DNA of 64,000 bases from Epiperipatus broadwayi (GCA_028023455.1 JAQFVV010000141.1:1684056-1748055), one strand, 5' to 3'. Shown: positions 1 through 16,878, counted from the stretch's first letter. Program-made: numbers and translations. The notes: a model not told the origin generated them from the sequence alone.

Positions 1-2127
1 CATGTGTGTGTCTATTTTGCACAATTATGACATTTGTTTAATAAAGTTCAGTTTGTGAGTATTTTATGTATAAATTCCGGATGTTGTCATATTCTATAGA
101 ATTGAACGGATTAGTATGTTATCTGTGTGTATTTATCTGCCAGCATGTAAATATAATGTTAGACATGTAGAAGAGCTTTGTGAATGGAAAATAATCTGGT
201 TGCATTCTAATATTTTTGTAGGGATAAAAGATTTTGCTTATTTAGTATGTTTTAATAATTTCCATCAGTAGAGCCTAGTTTATATTATATGAATATTATG
301 AAATGATATTTAGGAAGTTATGTGATGTTTTTCTTAGAGTCTTGGTGATGAGGAAAAGGTTCCCTACCAACAGTGTATTTAAAATTAGATGAATTATTGT
401 AGAAGTATTAAGTAAAGAGTTTATTCGCCCCTCATGTGAATTTCCCTTGGAATGTGTAGTCTGTATATTCATGAAAATATAGCTCTGTGTTATTTGAAAT
501 GTGGCCAGATAAATAGCTAAGTCAAATTCTTGATGTAATATTAGTGTCTTATTTTATTGATGGTTTACAACATTGTCCGAAATGAAGTAATTATTTAATA
601 TTTTCTTGATGAATGGAAAGTTTGTAGAAAAGATTGTTTTCTATTATTGTTGCTTGACACACGCATGCACACACATAATATGGATAATGTCACGAATATA
701 AAGGTTTAAAGTTATTGAAATTAAAATGTGAAATAAATGTTTTGAAGCACATTACATTCATTTAAAGAGAAGTATAGAGTTATTGAAATTAAAATGGGAA
801 CTAAATATTTTTAACACAGTATATTTATTTAATACAGAATTGTAAATCATCAAATCATCAGAATGAATATGAGTTTTATTTGCTATGCATGAAGGGTATA
901 TGTAATTGAAATAATTATTTAATTAGAGAAAGTTGCTTTATTGATGGCCAAATATAGTTAATTTGATTTATTTTATTAGTCAATAGTAATATCCTCTCAA
1001 AATATTTAGTGTGCCAATAATAAAATATATTATTTAGTCAATGTTATGCTTAATTCTGCTTAAATGAAACATTTAAGAAAAGTGAATATTCGAAGTGAGA
1101 ATATTAGAGTTTTATTGTTAATTTACTTTCAAAGGGTCTGAATAGTGAATAATGCAACATGGTGGGGATAATCCCGAGCTGATGCTCAAAGTTTATTGAA
1201 TAATTTGAAATCTGTAAGACAAGTAGTTCTATTGTAAAAAATTTCATGTTAAACTAAATTTTTTTATTGTAATAAATGATTTGTTTTAGTTATTTAAAAT
1301 CTTAAAAAACTGTGTCTGCAGATATTCTTGTGTACAATCGTTTTTCAATTTCCACATCTCCACATTTCATAAATGTATTATAGAGTAGATATATTATTTT
1401 ATAGTTATAATATCAAATTTGCTGGTGCCCAACAACATTGTTTTCTTAATCCAAACATTATAAGTATCATTAGCCACTGGATAAATGTATTAGAAAGGTT
1501 GCCAAGTTGGTATATTTGTTAGATGATGATAAGATATTAAAATATCCTATTTCTGTCATTATCTTATTATTGAAACACAGTAAAATATTTGAGTCAATTT
1601 GTTTCATTACAATTTTATCATACTTTAGGATTATAAATTATGGGTTAATGCATTTTATTTAATTCAACTGTGTTTGTTAAATTCCCTGAGATCTTATTGT
1701 TTACTTCTTGATTGGCTTTAAATTAGATGTTTAGATTATGATATGCCAAGTCATAGAATTGTTTAGTAATATAATTATAGCAAGCTGATATATGTTGTAC
1801 CTAGATAAAGGAAGAAATTAAGTTGAAAGAGTATCTTAATAGATTGTACAAATAAACATTGTGATTCTTTATCACACAATTAATTAATAAAAAGGATTTA
1901 CATTATATTTAATGTTTTGTAATATTTCCTCTTTTATTTACTTATAATCATATATCTTATGAACTTCCTATAGCCTCCCACTGAGCTGAGCTGAACAAAG
2001 ACATAAGTGAAGAGTCTCAATAATAATTTTGTATCATATATCTTGTTATATTGTTCTATTCGTTAATAGAACTGGCGCCTTGGCATTTCGCTCATGTAAT
2101 GTATATGAGTGGTGTTGGGAGTGCAGG

Positions 2128-2130
<3 letters not shown>
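1..2130. other. AT-rich intergenic or intronic DNA, no gene seen
   Basis: No open reading frame of note, no RNA gene and no clear terminal repeats are visible. The stretch is rich in short A/T runs. A short purine/pyrimidine tract with CA repeats lies near 657-675. It may contain very old transposon remnants, but none could be aligned to the other repeats of the window with confidence. Confidence 0.5.

Positions 2131-2133
<3 letters not shown>

Positions 2134-2202
<69 letters not shown>
2134..2202. repeat. (TA)n microsatellite, interrupted
   Basis: About 34 TA units with a single ATTTA interruption near 2161. It borders a small dispersed repeat (2204-2325) that also occurs near 27727. Confidence 0.95.
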
Positions 2203-2203
<1 letters not shown>

Positions 2204-2208
<5 letters not shown>

Positions 2209-2325
2209 TTATAAATAAAGATTAGAAAATACAGTGATTAAAGTTTGTTAAAAAAAACAAAAAATATATACGACACGTAGGAGCACTTTCAACTATCCTC
2301 ACAGTCTTCGACAAGTAATATTTTG
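2204..2325. repeat. dispersed repeat R1, copy 1
   Basis: The segment runs from the end of a TA array and aligns by eye with 27727-27830: both share a block around 'agaaaatacagt', an A-rich stretch, then 'cgacac' followed by 'taggagc' and a 'cagtctt'-like motif. On the minus strand the end reads as a GAAA preceded by a short hairpin, which recalls the 3' half of a hammerhead core, but the CTGATGA box is absent. Family unknown; it is probably the end of a retroelement. Confidence 0.55.
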
Positions 2326-2390
2326 TAATTGTAATATTATATATAAATATGTTTGTATTTTTTCCAATCAATATACATAAGTATATAATG

Positions 2391-2396
<6 letters not shown>

Positions 2397-2443
<47 letters not shown>
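2397..2443. repeat. (TA)n microsatellite
   Basis: Uninterrupted run of about 23 TA units. Open reading frames over it encode only Ile-Tyr repeats and are not genes. Confidence 0.95.
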
Positions 2444-2445
<2 letters not shown>

Positions 2446-2869
2446 CAACATATAAATATTGCATTAACAATGACTTTATATTAATAATTGAAGATCAAAT
2501 ATTCTTAACTTTTCACATTTGTTTATTTTTCCTAATACGATTTCACTAATAAAAAATGCAGACTTTAATTTATTTTATCTTTTTTTCTTTTAATATATAT
2601 ATATATATAGAAATATTTTATATTTTTACTAACATTATTTATCCTATTTTTTTTGAGAAATCATTAATTTAATTAATGCACAAATTTAAATATTTGGGTC
2701 AATTAAAGTTGATAAATCCTCACAGAGCAGTATAATATGCAAACAGTAGTTTATGTGAACAATATGGATCTTGGCTTCGTAAAGATTGTTGACACATGAG
2801 CACATCATACTTAGCTATTGAAAGTTGTCTACTTTCAGTTATATATTGTAACAATGTGTGTATATATTG

Positions 2870-3040
2870 TAACCCTAACCCAACACTAATCCTACATTTT
2901 CTATAAACAAATACTTGGGGTACCAATTCTATTGAAAATATAATAAATACTAATTTGATCCTGCTTTGAATTACTATTGAGACTCCTACAATGATGACCT
3001 TCTATAGCTTAGCTCAGTTGGGGCTACATAGTCTATAAGG
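2870..3040 (+). repeat. dispersed repeat starting TGTAACC, copy C
   Basis: Begins TGTAACC directly after a short TA-rich run, as do 23332, 36364 and 44294. It shares with 23332-23500 the block 'ccaattctat', an 'aataaat' run and 'tagcttagctcagttg' at the same relative order and spacing. The last motif resembles a tRNA A box, but no B box follows. Length and family are unknown. Confidence 0.45.
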
Positions 3041-5353
3041 TGTAAAGTGCATACTAAACATAGGAGGAAACATTATGAATTAATAGGAGTAAAGTATCTA
3101 TTGGGTTTTACAACAAGTAAGTAGTTGAATTTCGTAAAGTTCCATCATTTAAATTAACAAGTTATAGTTTAATCTCATCTTCTTCCATCATCTAAATGCA
3201 TCAAACAACCTTTACTAATGATAGGCCTAAATTAATAAAATAAAGAGGTAGTACTAATTATCTATTTTTGTACAATAAAAGTTAAATACTGCTATATTTT
3301 GTTTCTATTTAATTTTTACATATTGTACAGGATAAAAAGATTGAGCCCTTTAACACCTAAAATATTCCTCAACTGCCCGAACAAAATCTCACTTGGGATT
3401 TAAAATCAAAATCCTACATTGATTGAGCTAAAATTTATTACCTACATCCCAGATGAAAAGATTCAGCCCTTGCATATACTGACCACAAGGGTGGCACTAG
3501 TCTGAAAATTGGAACTAGACATTTATTTTTAAAAGTAGTCAAGATATACAAACATGAATGTGCCAGACTAAACCCAGGTAGAGCAAGAGCTTATGAATGT
3601 TGTTCAGACAATTGAGAAAACACTGAGTCAAATGTCAGCCAAAATAATTACAAGAACTTTTAAATTTATTAAATATATGACAAAATAAATATAGCTACTT
3701 GATCATTATTTTTAGCAGACCTTATCATTGAATGTATGAGAGCATTAATATGTTAACTACCCAGGAAGACAAGTTCATTTTCAACCTAAAATGTCAGAAG
3801 GGCTTATATCTTTCTGCTAGTGGTTCACCTCAAGCTATTCCATTTTGTAATAGAGATTTGGAAAGATGGTTGCATGTGGGGTCAACAAAACAGCATAGAC
3901 AAGCTTTTCTTAGCCTAGAAAAGAAATGTTGGAACTAATAGTGTAATAATTCTACAAAATTCTATGGTCAAGTACATTTAAACCAGCCAACATAAGTTTC
4001 ACACAAGAAAAGGGAAGATTATGGAATATGTAATCTGAACTATAGAAAATCTCTACCAAGAAAAAACAATACAATATACTTGATAACCTGCCAACCAAAA
4101 GATAAGTCCTCAGCAGAAAATTCAAACCAAGTTTGATTAAGTTTAATGACAAATAAAACAAAAAAGAAACACTGGTTAAAAGAAAACTACTAAAATTGCC
4201 CTGAGTATTTATCAGGGGTTAGTTATGGAACAGAGAACACATTAATCATATAAAATATCGCTCGGCATACAGTCAAATAAGTAATATTTTATGATGGAAA
4301 ATATTGTCACTAATATTTTAATATAAAATATACATTAATAGTTAAAGGAAATGTTACACATTATAAATATAATTTATTTAAGACTAAGCTGAGATTTATT
4401 AAAGACTTAATTAGAGATTTAGCCCTGATTTTAATATGGAAAGGCAAGTTACTTTGAAGTAATATTAATTTTTGTTGTTCATGCAAAGTACAGTTTATAA
4501 AGAGGCCTATGCAGTGGCTTTAATTTACTACAGGTTCAGCATTATCGGGATCAGCATTGGACTTGGTACTCATATCGTGATTGAAGTCACACTTTTGTAG
4601 AACTTTAGCTTCATTTATAGAAAGTTTTAGCCCATAATGTTGAGAAGATTCTTCATGATGTCGATTATAGGCACAGTGTCTGAATGTCTGCTATTATCAT
4701 GGCAAATAGTAGAATTATTGTCAGGCAACAGAAATCAAACTTGGTGATTCCCATTGAAAAAAATATCAAATAAAATTAGATTCACTCCAATGATGCATCA
4801 GGTTAATAACAGAAAAATCTGAATGAATCATCATTAACAAGAACTGAATAATCTGAACAATCAAAATAAATAAGCTGATGACTAGAATAGTCTCTGAGTA
4901 ATCAGAATTAATTAAAAAAAAACCAGAGCTATTTATGTCCATCGTTATCTCCCAGGGAATCTTTTATTGCAAGTTTCAACCAGGGTAAATCTCTATCTCC
5001 TGCTCAATCTTAATTAGAATAACATCTGATCACGTCTTTACCTTACGAAATTAATTTTAAAAAAAATGATAAAATAAATCTTAGCTTTTAAAACAAAATC
5101 AACTTTTTTTTAAATAAAATACTTTTATAACAAGATTAATTAAATTTTGCTTGCTGTTAATTTTTTTTAAGAAAACAAGCATCATAAAATATATATTTTA
5201 AATTAAAATCGATTATGGATTAAAATTGTAAGATTTTAACATAAATAAGTATGTGTTTTATGGCTTATATAAAACTTTTAATTTACTTTCTTTTACATCT
5301 TACAAAAATAGAATTTGGGTTTTTAAATTTATATGATAAATCTTTTGAATTGG
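3041..5353. other. AT-rich stretch without a recognised feature
   Basis: Only short reading frames occur (longest under 80 codons) and none resembles a known protein. No terminal repeats, tandem repeats or RNA genes were noticed. Confidence 0.5.
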
Positions 5354-5366
5354 ATAAAGTATCCTG

Positions 5367-5400
<34 letters not shown>

Positions 5401-5413
5401 CAGGATACTTTAT
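5354..5413. repeat. TA-centred palindrome
   Basis: A perfect inverted repeat with 16 bp arms (5354-5369 and 5398-5413, arm begins 'ataaagtatcctg') around a (TA)n core. It can form a long hairpin or cruciform. A second TA array follows at 5424-5460 and abuts the inverted LTR-like copy. Confidence 0.95.
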
Positions 5414-5421
5414 ATGGGGTG

Positions 5422-5461
<40 letters not shown>

Positions 5462-5468
<7 letters not shown>

Positions 5469-7515
5469 GATCCAAAACAATAGTGGAGACAGCAATCTAC
5501 ATATCTGCAACTACCAGGGCACCATCTAGGCATTTGAACCTAGAAAAATGTATACAGTAGGCAGATACACACTGTTAAGATTCCACTCTATTTTATATTT
5601 TGGTCATTAGCCCATTGTCACTGGCTCAGTGAGTAGCAGAGATAATAAAATATAAATTTTATATCTTAAATATAAAAGAATAAAAGCCACTGCCAGAAAT
5701 TAACACATAAAAATATTTATTTACGCACATATAAAATAACCTTTAAATTTTGAGGAATAAATTCAACATTTTAGATTTTCTATTAATCTTTAGTTTTACA
5801 TTTAAGTAAATTACAACCATGAGTTTAATATTTATTTAGTGAGTCGAGTATGAATAGACTACATAGATCTGCATTTGAAAAGAAAATATTCTTCCCTGAT
5901 TTAACTTTAGGCAACAAATTTTGCAATCAAACTGGCACCATTCCATCTGATACATTTATGTATTCAATGTAGCATGAAAATATGACAACACAAAATACTA
6001 TACTGTCAGGAATGTACATCTGAACAGCAAGTAGAATTAAAGAAAAAATTGTCTCTCTACCAACCAGGAATGCTACATCTGTTGGCGAGTAGAACAATAA
6101 ACATAAAACTCCATAGGAATGGACTGCGGTCCTTTGCCATCTTACAAAACCATCCATAGGCAAACAGAAGGTGTGTGGCGTATATATATATAATCCTGCC
6201 CATAGTGGATCTCATACTACATCTACAATTACACAAATATATCCAGTCTATTGAACCAATTCAACTACAAAATGAATAACCTAAGATTACTCTCCCTTAA
6301 TATAACTTTACAAAACTATATAGCCATTCACACCCGACTTAAATTTAACATTTAAATACGTTTGCACAGATTATTTTTATACAATTTGTTTTATAATGTC
6401 GAGTATAGATCGGCTGCATAGATTCCATGGTCAAAAACATTCCAAATTAAACACAACCGATCAAAATACAAAGTCAATCGATAACGTCAATAGCTGAGGG
6501 AATACAGGAGACCCTTTGGTGTACATTATAAGACACTGCAGTGACATCGTTGACTTATATATTCTAATCGACTGTGAAAACCACAACATAATCAACCACT
6601 AACAAATCTATGCAATGTCTATACCCAACTTAAATGTAATGCATTTAATAATTTCTACAATAAATATTACTACAAATAAAAATAATAAAATGGAAATGAT
6701 TTTAGCAAAACTTAACTATATAAATTTAAACAATCAATTATTAATTTGAAAATCAAATAAGAGTTCATTTTAAAATTTAAATTAGCTGAATCTTTAAAAA
6801 AACAATCACGAAAGTTCTTAATTACTTTTTTTTGTTGTTGTTAATTTGTAAAGTTCACAGCTTACAGTAGAAGAGTCCAGGTTTCTGCTTTTAATTCCCG
6901 CGACGCCTCCATTGGAAGATAATGTTCTGGAGAAGGCAATAGCTGGTTCAAGGTATCACAGTCTTTTCATTTTTTTAAAATAGAGTGTGGTATGTGCGTC
7001 TTCCCACATCTCTCAAACACAAAACGCTGGAACTCTCAGAAAAAAACTGTATTTTCCTTTTTATATTATCCACATGGATTCAATCAACAAAATGTCACTA
7101 ATCCATCACTTTCATTAGGGTCCGAGCCAAGGCTTAGTGCTTCCATTGGTCAAGTTAATTTCTCTTTATTTTCTTCTCTATCTTTCATCAGATCATTTTA
7201 ATTATATAAGAGCCCAAGGCTAGCTTGCTTTTCAAACAATATAAACAATCATTTCCATTTACAGATTACAAGAATTAATTAATACCTGTTTTTATTTTTA
7301 AATCTTGTACTTTTTTTATAAAAAAGTACGTTCAAATACTTATTTATTTGTTGATTTTTTTTTTTAAAAAAAAATTTTTTAAAGTTTGGCATTTGTGCGA
7401 ATGTATATATGTTTAACAAACATTTTAATTTTAGCATTTAGTTTTTTACTTTTATTTGCGAACTTTTAAGTTTTTATTTTAAATTAATGTAACGACATAT
7501 TTATATATCGTTACA
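5462..7515 (-). mobile_element. old inverted copy of the 2.2 kb TGTAAC LTR-like repeat, rearranged
   Basis: The reverse complement aligns by eye with the pair at 31201-33417 and 34134-36350. Matching landmarks: 5470-5720 with the unit's 3' end ('ggcgccctg', 'tctaggttcaaatgcctag', the 'actggcagtggc' block); 5820-6350 with unit positions about 32190-32670; 6365-6650 with about 32650-33010; 6830-7260 with about 31480-31660; and the terminal 'cgttaca' at 7509-7515. The middle blocks are out of order or duplicated relative to the younger units, so the copy was rearranged. No coding capacity is visible. Divergence is far higher than between the two younger units. Confidence 0.8.
7488..7515 (-). repeat. 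terminal palindrome of the LTR-like repeat
   Basis: Read on the minus strand the terminus is TGTAACGA, an AT loop, then TCGTTACA. The younger copies at 31201 and 34134 have the same two 8 bp arms around a completely different 10 bp loop. The hairpin arms are thus kept while the loop is not. Confidence 0.75.
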
Positions 7516-7527
7516 ATATATATATAT

Positions 7528-7797
7528 GACAATAGATGGTGTTCTACCAAAAACACCGTCAAGCATATGTTTGTTTACATAAACGTCAGAGCAAGCATTC
7601 ACTATCTCTAACTTTAGAACCACCTTCAGATCATGATTTCAAGCTATTTGCTATCATCAGTGAAGGACAGGAATAAGAAACTAGATCTAAACACAAACTC
7701 TGAGTGTTTATGAAACAGTTTCTATTCAGCTTGCAAGCGTGAAACTTTAAGACATGTAATGTCTTCAAACTCAGCATAGCAAGCCAGATAGCTACAT
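7528..7797 (-). mobile_element. hammerhead-bearing 270 bp repeat, copy 1
   Basis: The minus strand aligns along its whole length with the plus strand of 43159-43434. Shared blocks include 'gtagctatct' at the start, 'tgagtttgaagacatta', the ribozyme core, 'gctctgacgtttatgtaaac' (trimmed here) and 'ccatctatt' at the end. TA arrays border both copies. It has no ORF. Hammerhead ribozymes with short stem III are known from the pseudo-LTRs of Penelope-like elements, so a solo pseudo-LTR or a non-autonomous derivative is the likeliest identity; a SINE-like element is the alternative. Confidence 0.75.
7623..7666 (-). ncRNA. type I hammerhead ribozyme
   Basis: Read on the minus strand: stem I CCTTCA (7661-7666), core CTGATGA (7654-7660), stem II AGC/GCT with an AAATA loop and a T.T mismatch at the base, GAAA (7637-7640), a 3 bp stem III with a 2 nt loop (ATCATGAT), cleavage nucleotide C at 7629, then TGAAGG (7623-7628), which pairs perfectly with the first strand. 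Core bases and a permissible H17 are all present. The very short stem III is typical of Penelope-type hammerheads. Activity is inferred, not shown. Confidence 0.8.
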
Positions 7798-8239
7798 GCT
7801 AATACAATTAAACAACACTCATCATCATCAGCACATTCACTCCATATTATTGATTCAGGTCATAAAATTGATTTTTCTAGTTGCAGGACCATATCCACAT
7901 GTGATAATCTCGACCAGTGCAAAATTAGAAAAACCATTGAAATATTTAAAAGGCCAGATTGTATCAAGAAGTGAGATGATATATGCAAACTTCCTTCTAT
8001 TCGGAAAGATTTAAAAAAAAAAAAAAAACATTCTTAATTTAACATTTTTGCTATTGGTACAACTTTAATACTTTTTTCAAATCAGTGATTGTAGCGCCTC
8101 TACAACTATCTTTCTATATTTTATCACCCAGTATATGACTTGTATTATCAAATCGAAATGTTGGTATATCAATATTTAATTTTTTTAACACCAATGAATC
8201 CACAAAATATGTTTTTTTTATATATGCAACCAGTGTAAA

Positions 8240-8269
8240 TCTTCATATATATATATATATATATATATA

Positions 8270-8320
<51 letters not shown>

Positions 8321-8325
8321 TACCT
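8240..8325. repeat. double TA foldback
   Basis: Two adjacent (TA)n arrays with short inverted arms: 'cttc' before the first, 'gaa' between, 'ttc' after the second. This is the A-(TA)n-A'-B-(TA)n-B' layout seen elsewhere, with very short arms. Confidence 0.7.
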
Positions 8326-11300
8326 TTCTTTTCATGCATTCCCACTTCCAGATAATATACGATATGAAAATAAGCGGGTTCTAGCTCAGTTAATTTTAAT
8401 AAATGAAATATTCAGCTCAAATTTAAATAAAATAAAGTTCAATTTGTAACAATAATTTAAATAAATATTTACTATTTCATGAGACATGGAAGTGAAAATT
8501 CAGATGATAAGGCAGATTGCATTGAACCAGTATCCCACAGGATCCAACATCATTGGCATAAGAACACTATCCACCCTTATTAATATATCAAATAATAAAC
8601 TCATAGTATTCTTACGACTTTAATAACTCTTACTTAATCAGATTAAGCTAATAATTAAATCCTAATCTTCTTTTATAATAATCTAGCTCAATAAAATCTC
8701 AGGTTCATAAATTTATTCTAATTAAATTTAAAAATAAGGTAGTAAATAGGAAAAGGGATTTTATGTCATAATCTACTACACTAAATTAATAATAATAAAA
8801 TAATAATAATAATCTTCATCGTTTAACTAATTATGTATATCTTTTCTTTTCAATATATTTTTATTACCATAATAAAAATAAATAAATAATATAATATGAA
8901 TTTTTATCTCCATGTAATAATATAATAAATACATGGTATCATTTGATAATCTGACAAACAAAAGTATGTGGCAACTATAGCATATAATTCAATGTAAAAT
9001 TATGTTAAGTAATTTATGACCAATAAGATAATGTAAAATTATGATTACTTAATTAAAAGAATACCAATAAAATATTTAAATTCTCAAAATAATTCTCTAT
9101 TTATCTTTTTGTGCAAAATTATATGTTTGTTTCAATTATTATGAATATATTGTGATTTCATGCAGTGTAGTGGAGAAATAAACAATTCAGACACAAAATT
9201 TTTGAAAAAAACAAATTTTAACAAAATTTATTAATAACAACAAAATAAAATAAACCATTTATGTACACTATTTACAATGGATATCCTTATTTTACACTTT
9301 ACATTTTTATTTACTGGATTATAAATATAATTTATACTTAGTTAGGTCTTTATTTACACTTAAGACAAAATAAAATGTTATCATTTGGTTTCTCGTTAGG
9401 TTAACTTATTACAAATATATTTACTTATTTTATTAGCAAAATATTTCATCCTTAATATTATTAAATTATATTCTTCTTAAAAACACATTCGTAGGAAAAC
9501 ATTCTACAGAAAACAAATCAACATCATAATGAGTATGGATTTCTTAAAATAAAATTAAACAAATTTTCATCGTGCACTGTCAAAGATGTTACATAAAATG
9601 TTTATCCAAAAATCCATTACTAGATTTTAGTACATATCACTTATTACACTTTATTTACTAAACACAACATATTCCCATTTAGCCTTATTTTGGTATGATA
9701 TAAGTGTCATCATCGATATATTCCTATTATTCAATAAATAAAAAAATATACTATGCCTATTCTTTATATCATTTATTTTATACTATTGTATTTTAAAAAT
9801 GTGCAATACTTTTTTTTTTAAAAAAATAATAATAAAGCATTCAAAAATTATTTACATTTTAAAGAAAATATCTTTGTTTAGATACTCTAATCTAAAAATT
9901 TATATTTCATTTCCGAATTAAATTAAAACAAAAACAAAAAAACATATTCTATGATTTTCCCTTTTTTTAGGATTCATTGGATTTTCAATTTCAAGTTATA
10001 AAATTCTATTCCTTCTAAGCAAATAAACCAATCTCATACAAATGATAGCATAATTTAAGCTCTAAATTTTTTATCATTTCTTTTCAAAAATATATTACTG
10101 AACGACTCAGTTACATGAAATATAGATAATGAAATAGATGGATAGGATTTAAAGAAGAAAGCTAGAGTATAACTCATAACATATATCACAAAAATCATGG
10201 CACAGTGTATTAACAAGAAATGGAGGTATGACATTTGCCTGTCTAATATCCTCCAATATATAAACGATGTTAAAGCTATTCCTTCAGCTTTATTTAAAAC
10301 ATCAAATATCTAAAGAATATAAACACTGTCCAAATAAAATGTGTACCAGTCATAGGGCTTTGTTAACTATGCTGATATCTACACAACGACTATAAGTATT
10401 ATTCACATCCATTATAACATCCTATTTTTAAAACATCATCTTGTTTTCATGTCTACCCAAGTACTTCCAAGCCACTATCTCATTAGTATTTCTCAAGGTT
10501 TTCCATATCTTACATCGATAAAATAACTATCTGCATTTACAAAACAATAAATAAAATTCACTGATAGTTTAAAACAATTGCACTTGTGTGAATGCTTAAT
10601 CATATACAATCTAATTAGACAATATTTGAATATCCAATAACATGAAAGTTTTAAAAGAATCACATAAATATTTGTTACTATGTTGGATTATATCACTAAT
10701 ATAAAAATCATTGTATGCACATTTTCAAATCAACCCTAATCTCATAATGTTTCAAAAAATGTTGTATAAAAATGTGTTACTTATAATCAAACATTTATAC
10801 TCCATTCTCACTATTCATATATAATCTAAAAGAAAACAAGAATATACATTATAAATTATTAATATTCATTATCATTACCAAATAACCTTTATTTGGTCAT
10901 CATGTTCAATAGGCTTCCTTCATCCACTAGATACCGAGCAATGCATATATAAAGAAAATATACATCCATACGTTTTATTTAAAAATATTCTTATCTAAAT
11001 TATTAGATTATTATATTATAAAATTTTATGTTTGTAACAAATTAATGTTTTATGTTTTCCTAATCTTATAAAAAAATAAAAAAATTACATTTAAGCTAAG
11101 TTAATAAAATCAAAATCAAAACTATAATTACTTATTTCTTCCATTAACTTTTACTTGACAACAGTTCATGATAAAGTTCGAAAAAATGTTTATTATTTTT
11201 TCCAGAGTTTTTTTTTAAATGTCCTCCTCAAAGCACGTTAAAGTATTAAAAAATAAAACTTAATTATTAATCCATTTTAGTAAAGTTTATAAGAAAAATA

Positions 11301-13281
11301 ATCCTAGGTTTTACTGTTCAGAATGATAATTATTAAAAAATCACAATGTTTAAAAATTATCACATGAAGCTTCTTAAATATTCTCTGCCGGCTATCTGAT
11401 GCCTCACTCCATTTAATTTAACTTAAGTTATCCAGTAAACTTTTACATACTATATGTATTTTCATGGATCCATCTTTTATTCATCTACTATATGTTCATT
11501 CTTTTTTATATAGGTTTTTATTCTTAATAAAGTTCTTTAAACAAATATTTCTAAAAATGCGTTTTTAATACTTCTGAGACTAGAAGTTTTTAATATCAAA
11601 ATGCTTCAGTACCCTATCCTCCTTGTGTCCCTTTTTTAATTCTTGCAAAATATTTTTTTTAAAAAATGTTTCCTTCAAAAAGGACTAAACATTTTATTCC
11701 TTTCATTATGATATTCTATAAACAATTCATAAGATATAAGTATCTTATTCTTTTTTTAAAACTCTTGGATAAGCTTATATAAAATAATGCATCTCAATTT
11801 TTTTTCTTTTTTTTCTTTTTTTAGATGGAAAATGACTTTTCATTGCATCCTATATATAATATCCATAATGTGGTTTTTATGTATTAAAACAGCTCTCTGA
11901 TGAAGCATTAATAAAATAGTATAAATAAACATTCTATGCAGTTTTATATTATTATAATTTATATACATTTTATTCCGTAGTATATCAATTTTTCATTGTG
12001 AAGTTTTGGGTTAAACTTAAATAAAATAATCCTGGTAAGTAAACTGTTAAAATTAGCCAATCATTTTTATGAAGTTTCTAAAATATATTATATTTGAAAC
12101 TCTCTTTTAAAAGTATATAAAAGTATCCTATTACTTACGATAAATGAAGTATAAGAGAGTACTATAAATTGACTAAATAATAAAATTTAAAAGTATAATC
12201 ACCTGGATAGCTTCTGATATATTACTAAAGCTACCTTTTATACACTTAAATTTCCTCTAATACATTATTAATATCCTCTGATACCCCCATGCAATTTGTA
12301 TTTAAATTCTAGAAAATACGGCATTTGATTGGTTGATTCTCACTTTTAGTTTGAAAACAAATTCACATACTGCTATATATTACTGAATTAAATTTCAAAA
12401 TAAAAATTATGACATAATAAAACTTAAAAATATTATTTAAAATATAACTTTTAAATCAATTATTACTTTATCAAAATTATTTGAGCATTTAAAATAACTT
12501 TTAAAATAATTTTAATAACATATTACATTCTTAATATTCAATTTATCTATTTTTATTTAAACAAAATATTTAATTTTTTTATTAACTACATTCATCTTTA
12601 AAACACAATTTAAAACATGTAAAAATAACTACGTAATATTTTAATATTCACTTCTATGACAGATAATAATTCTATTCAACTCTATAATACAATTTTTAAA
12701 AATATTTCAAACTTTGTTATTAATTCAAACAAGCATGTGTGAGAAACTATGCATTAAAAGTCACATGATTAATAATTTAAACAGACGATTTTCAATCTCT
12801 AAATTAATAAAATTGCTACACTTTATTATATTATATAAAATAATACAATAACATAAAAATTTGGAAAAACAATTTAGAAAATATAGAATCAAATACAATT
12901 TTCACTATCATAAAGCTTATTTCTAAAAATATATGATTTTAATTGTGATTATTAAATATGATTTTATAAATTTAAATATAACATTTATTAAATTATAAGT
13001 TTTACACTATTAAAATTTAACATTTAAATATACTTTTAAATATTTATAGCTGTGTTATTCATTATGGACAGCTTTTACAACCATATGCAACCATATTTTA
13101 AGCTTTACTTAACTACTTTTAAATGATTCACTATAATTTTACATACTACACATTTTCTTTAGCTTCAAATTGTACTTTATAATATAATGGACAAACTATA
13201 ATTAACATATCAAAAGAACATATTCTAAAACTTAAAATTTTTAGTAATTTGCTGTAATTGACTATTTATGACCTATTGAAA
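8326..13281. other. 5 kb of AT-rich DNA without a recognised feature
   Basis: Base composition is extreme, dominated by A and T runs, with no ORF over 60 codons in the supplied translations. I saw no terminal inverted repeats, tandem repeats or protein motifs. It could be old intergenic or intronic DNA or thoroughly decayed transposons. Confidence 0.5.
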
Positions 13282-13287
13282 AGGGTA

Positions 13288-13323
<36 letters not shown>

Positions 13324-13399
13324 TACCCTAAAACTTTTTCCGTTAGGAAATGTTATATATATATATATATATATATATATTAACATTTCCTAACGGAAA

Positions 13400-13405
<6 letters not shown>
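13282..13405. repeat. double TA foldback at the PLE-1 5' junction
   Basis: Left flank 'agggtacac' (13282-13290), (TA)n, its inverted copy 'gtgtaccct' (13321-13329), then a 25 bp arm (13331-13355), a second (TA)n, and the perfect inverted copy of that arm (13381-13405). The last arm is the first sequence of the Penelope element, so the arm at 13331-13355 is an inverted duplicate of the element's own start, and 13321-13329 of the target flank. Confidence 0.95.
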
Positions 13406-16720
<3,315 letters not shown>

Positions 16721-16878
16721 TATCACATATTTGAATTACATGGTTTCCTAGATAATTTTATCTTATTTTTTTTCCTAAATAAATATTTTTTATTTTTTGT
16801 TTACTAAATAATTATTTTATAGGTGGACTAGCACGAAGTAGAATAAATATAAAATATGTATAAAAATATATGTGCATA

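Noticed and set aside
2222-2549. Ile-Tyr-rich reading frames on both strands (also at 15664, 24889, 44134)
   Set aside because: They are translations of (TA)n, not proteins; only the PLE-1 array interrupts a real ORF.
3004-3025. tRNA-like A box ('agctcagttgg') here and at 23474
   Set aside because: No B box or cloverleaf follows; it is at best a relic in a dispersed repeat.
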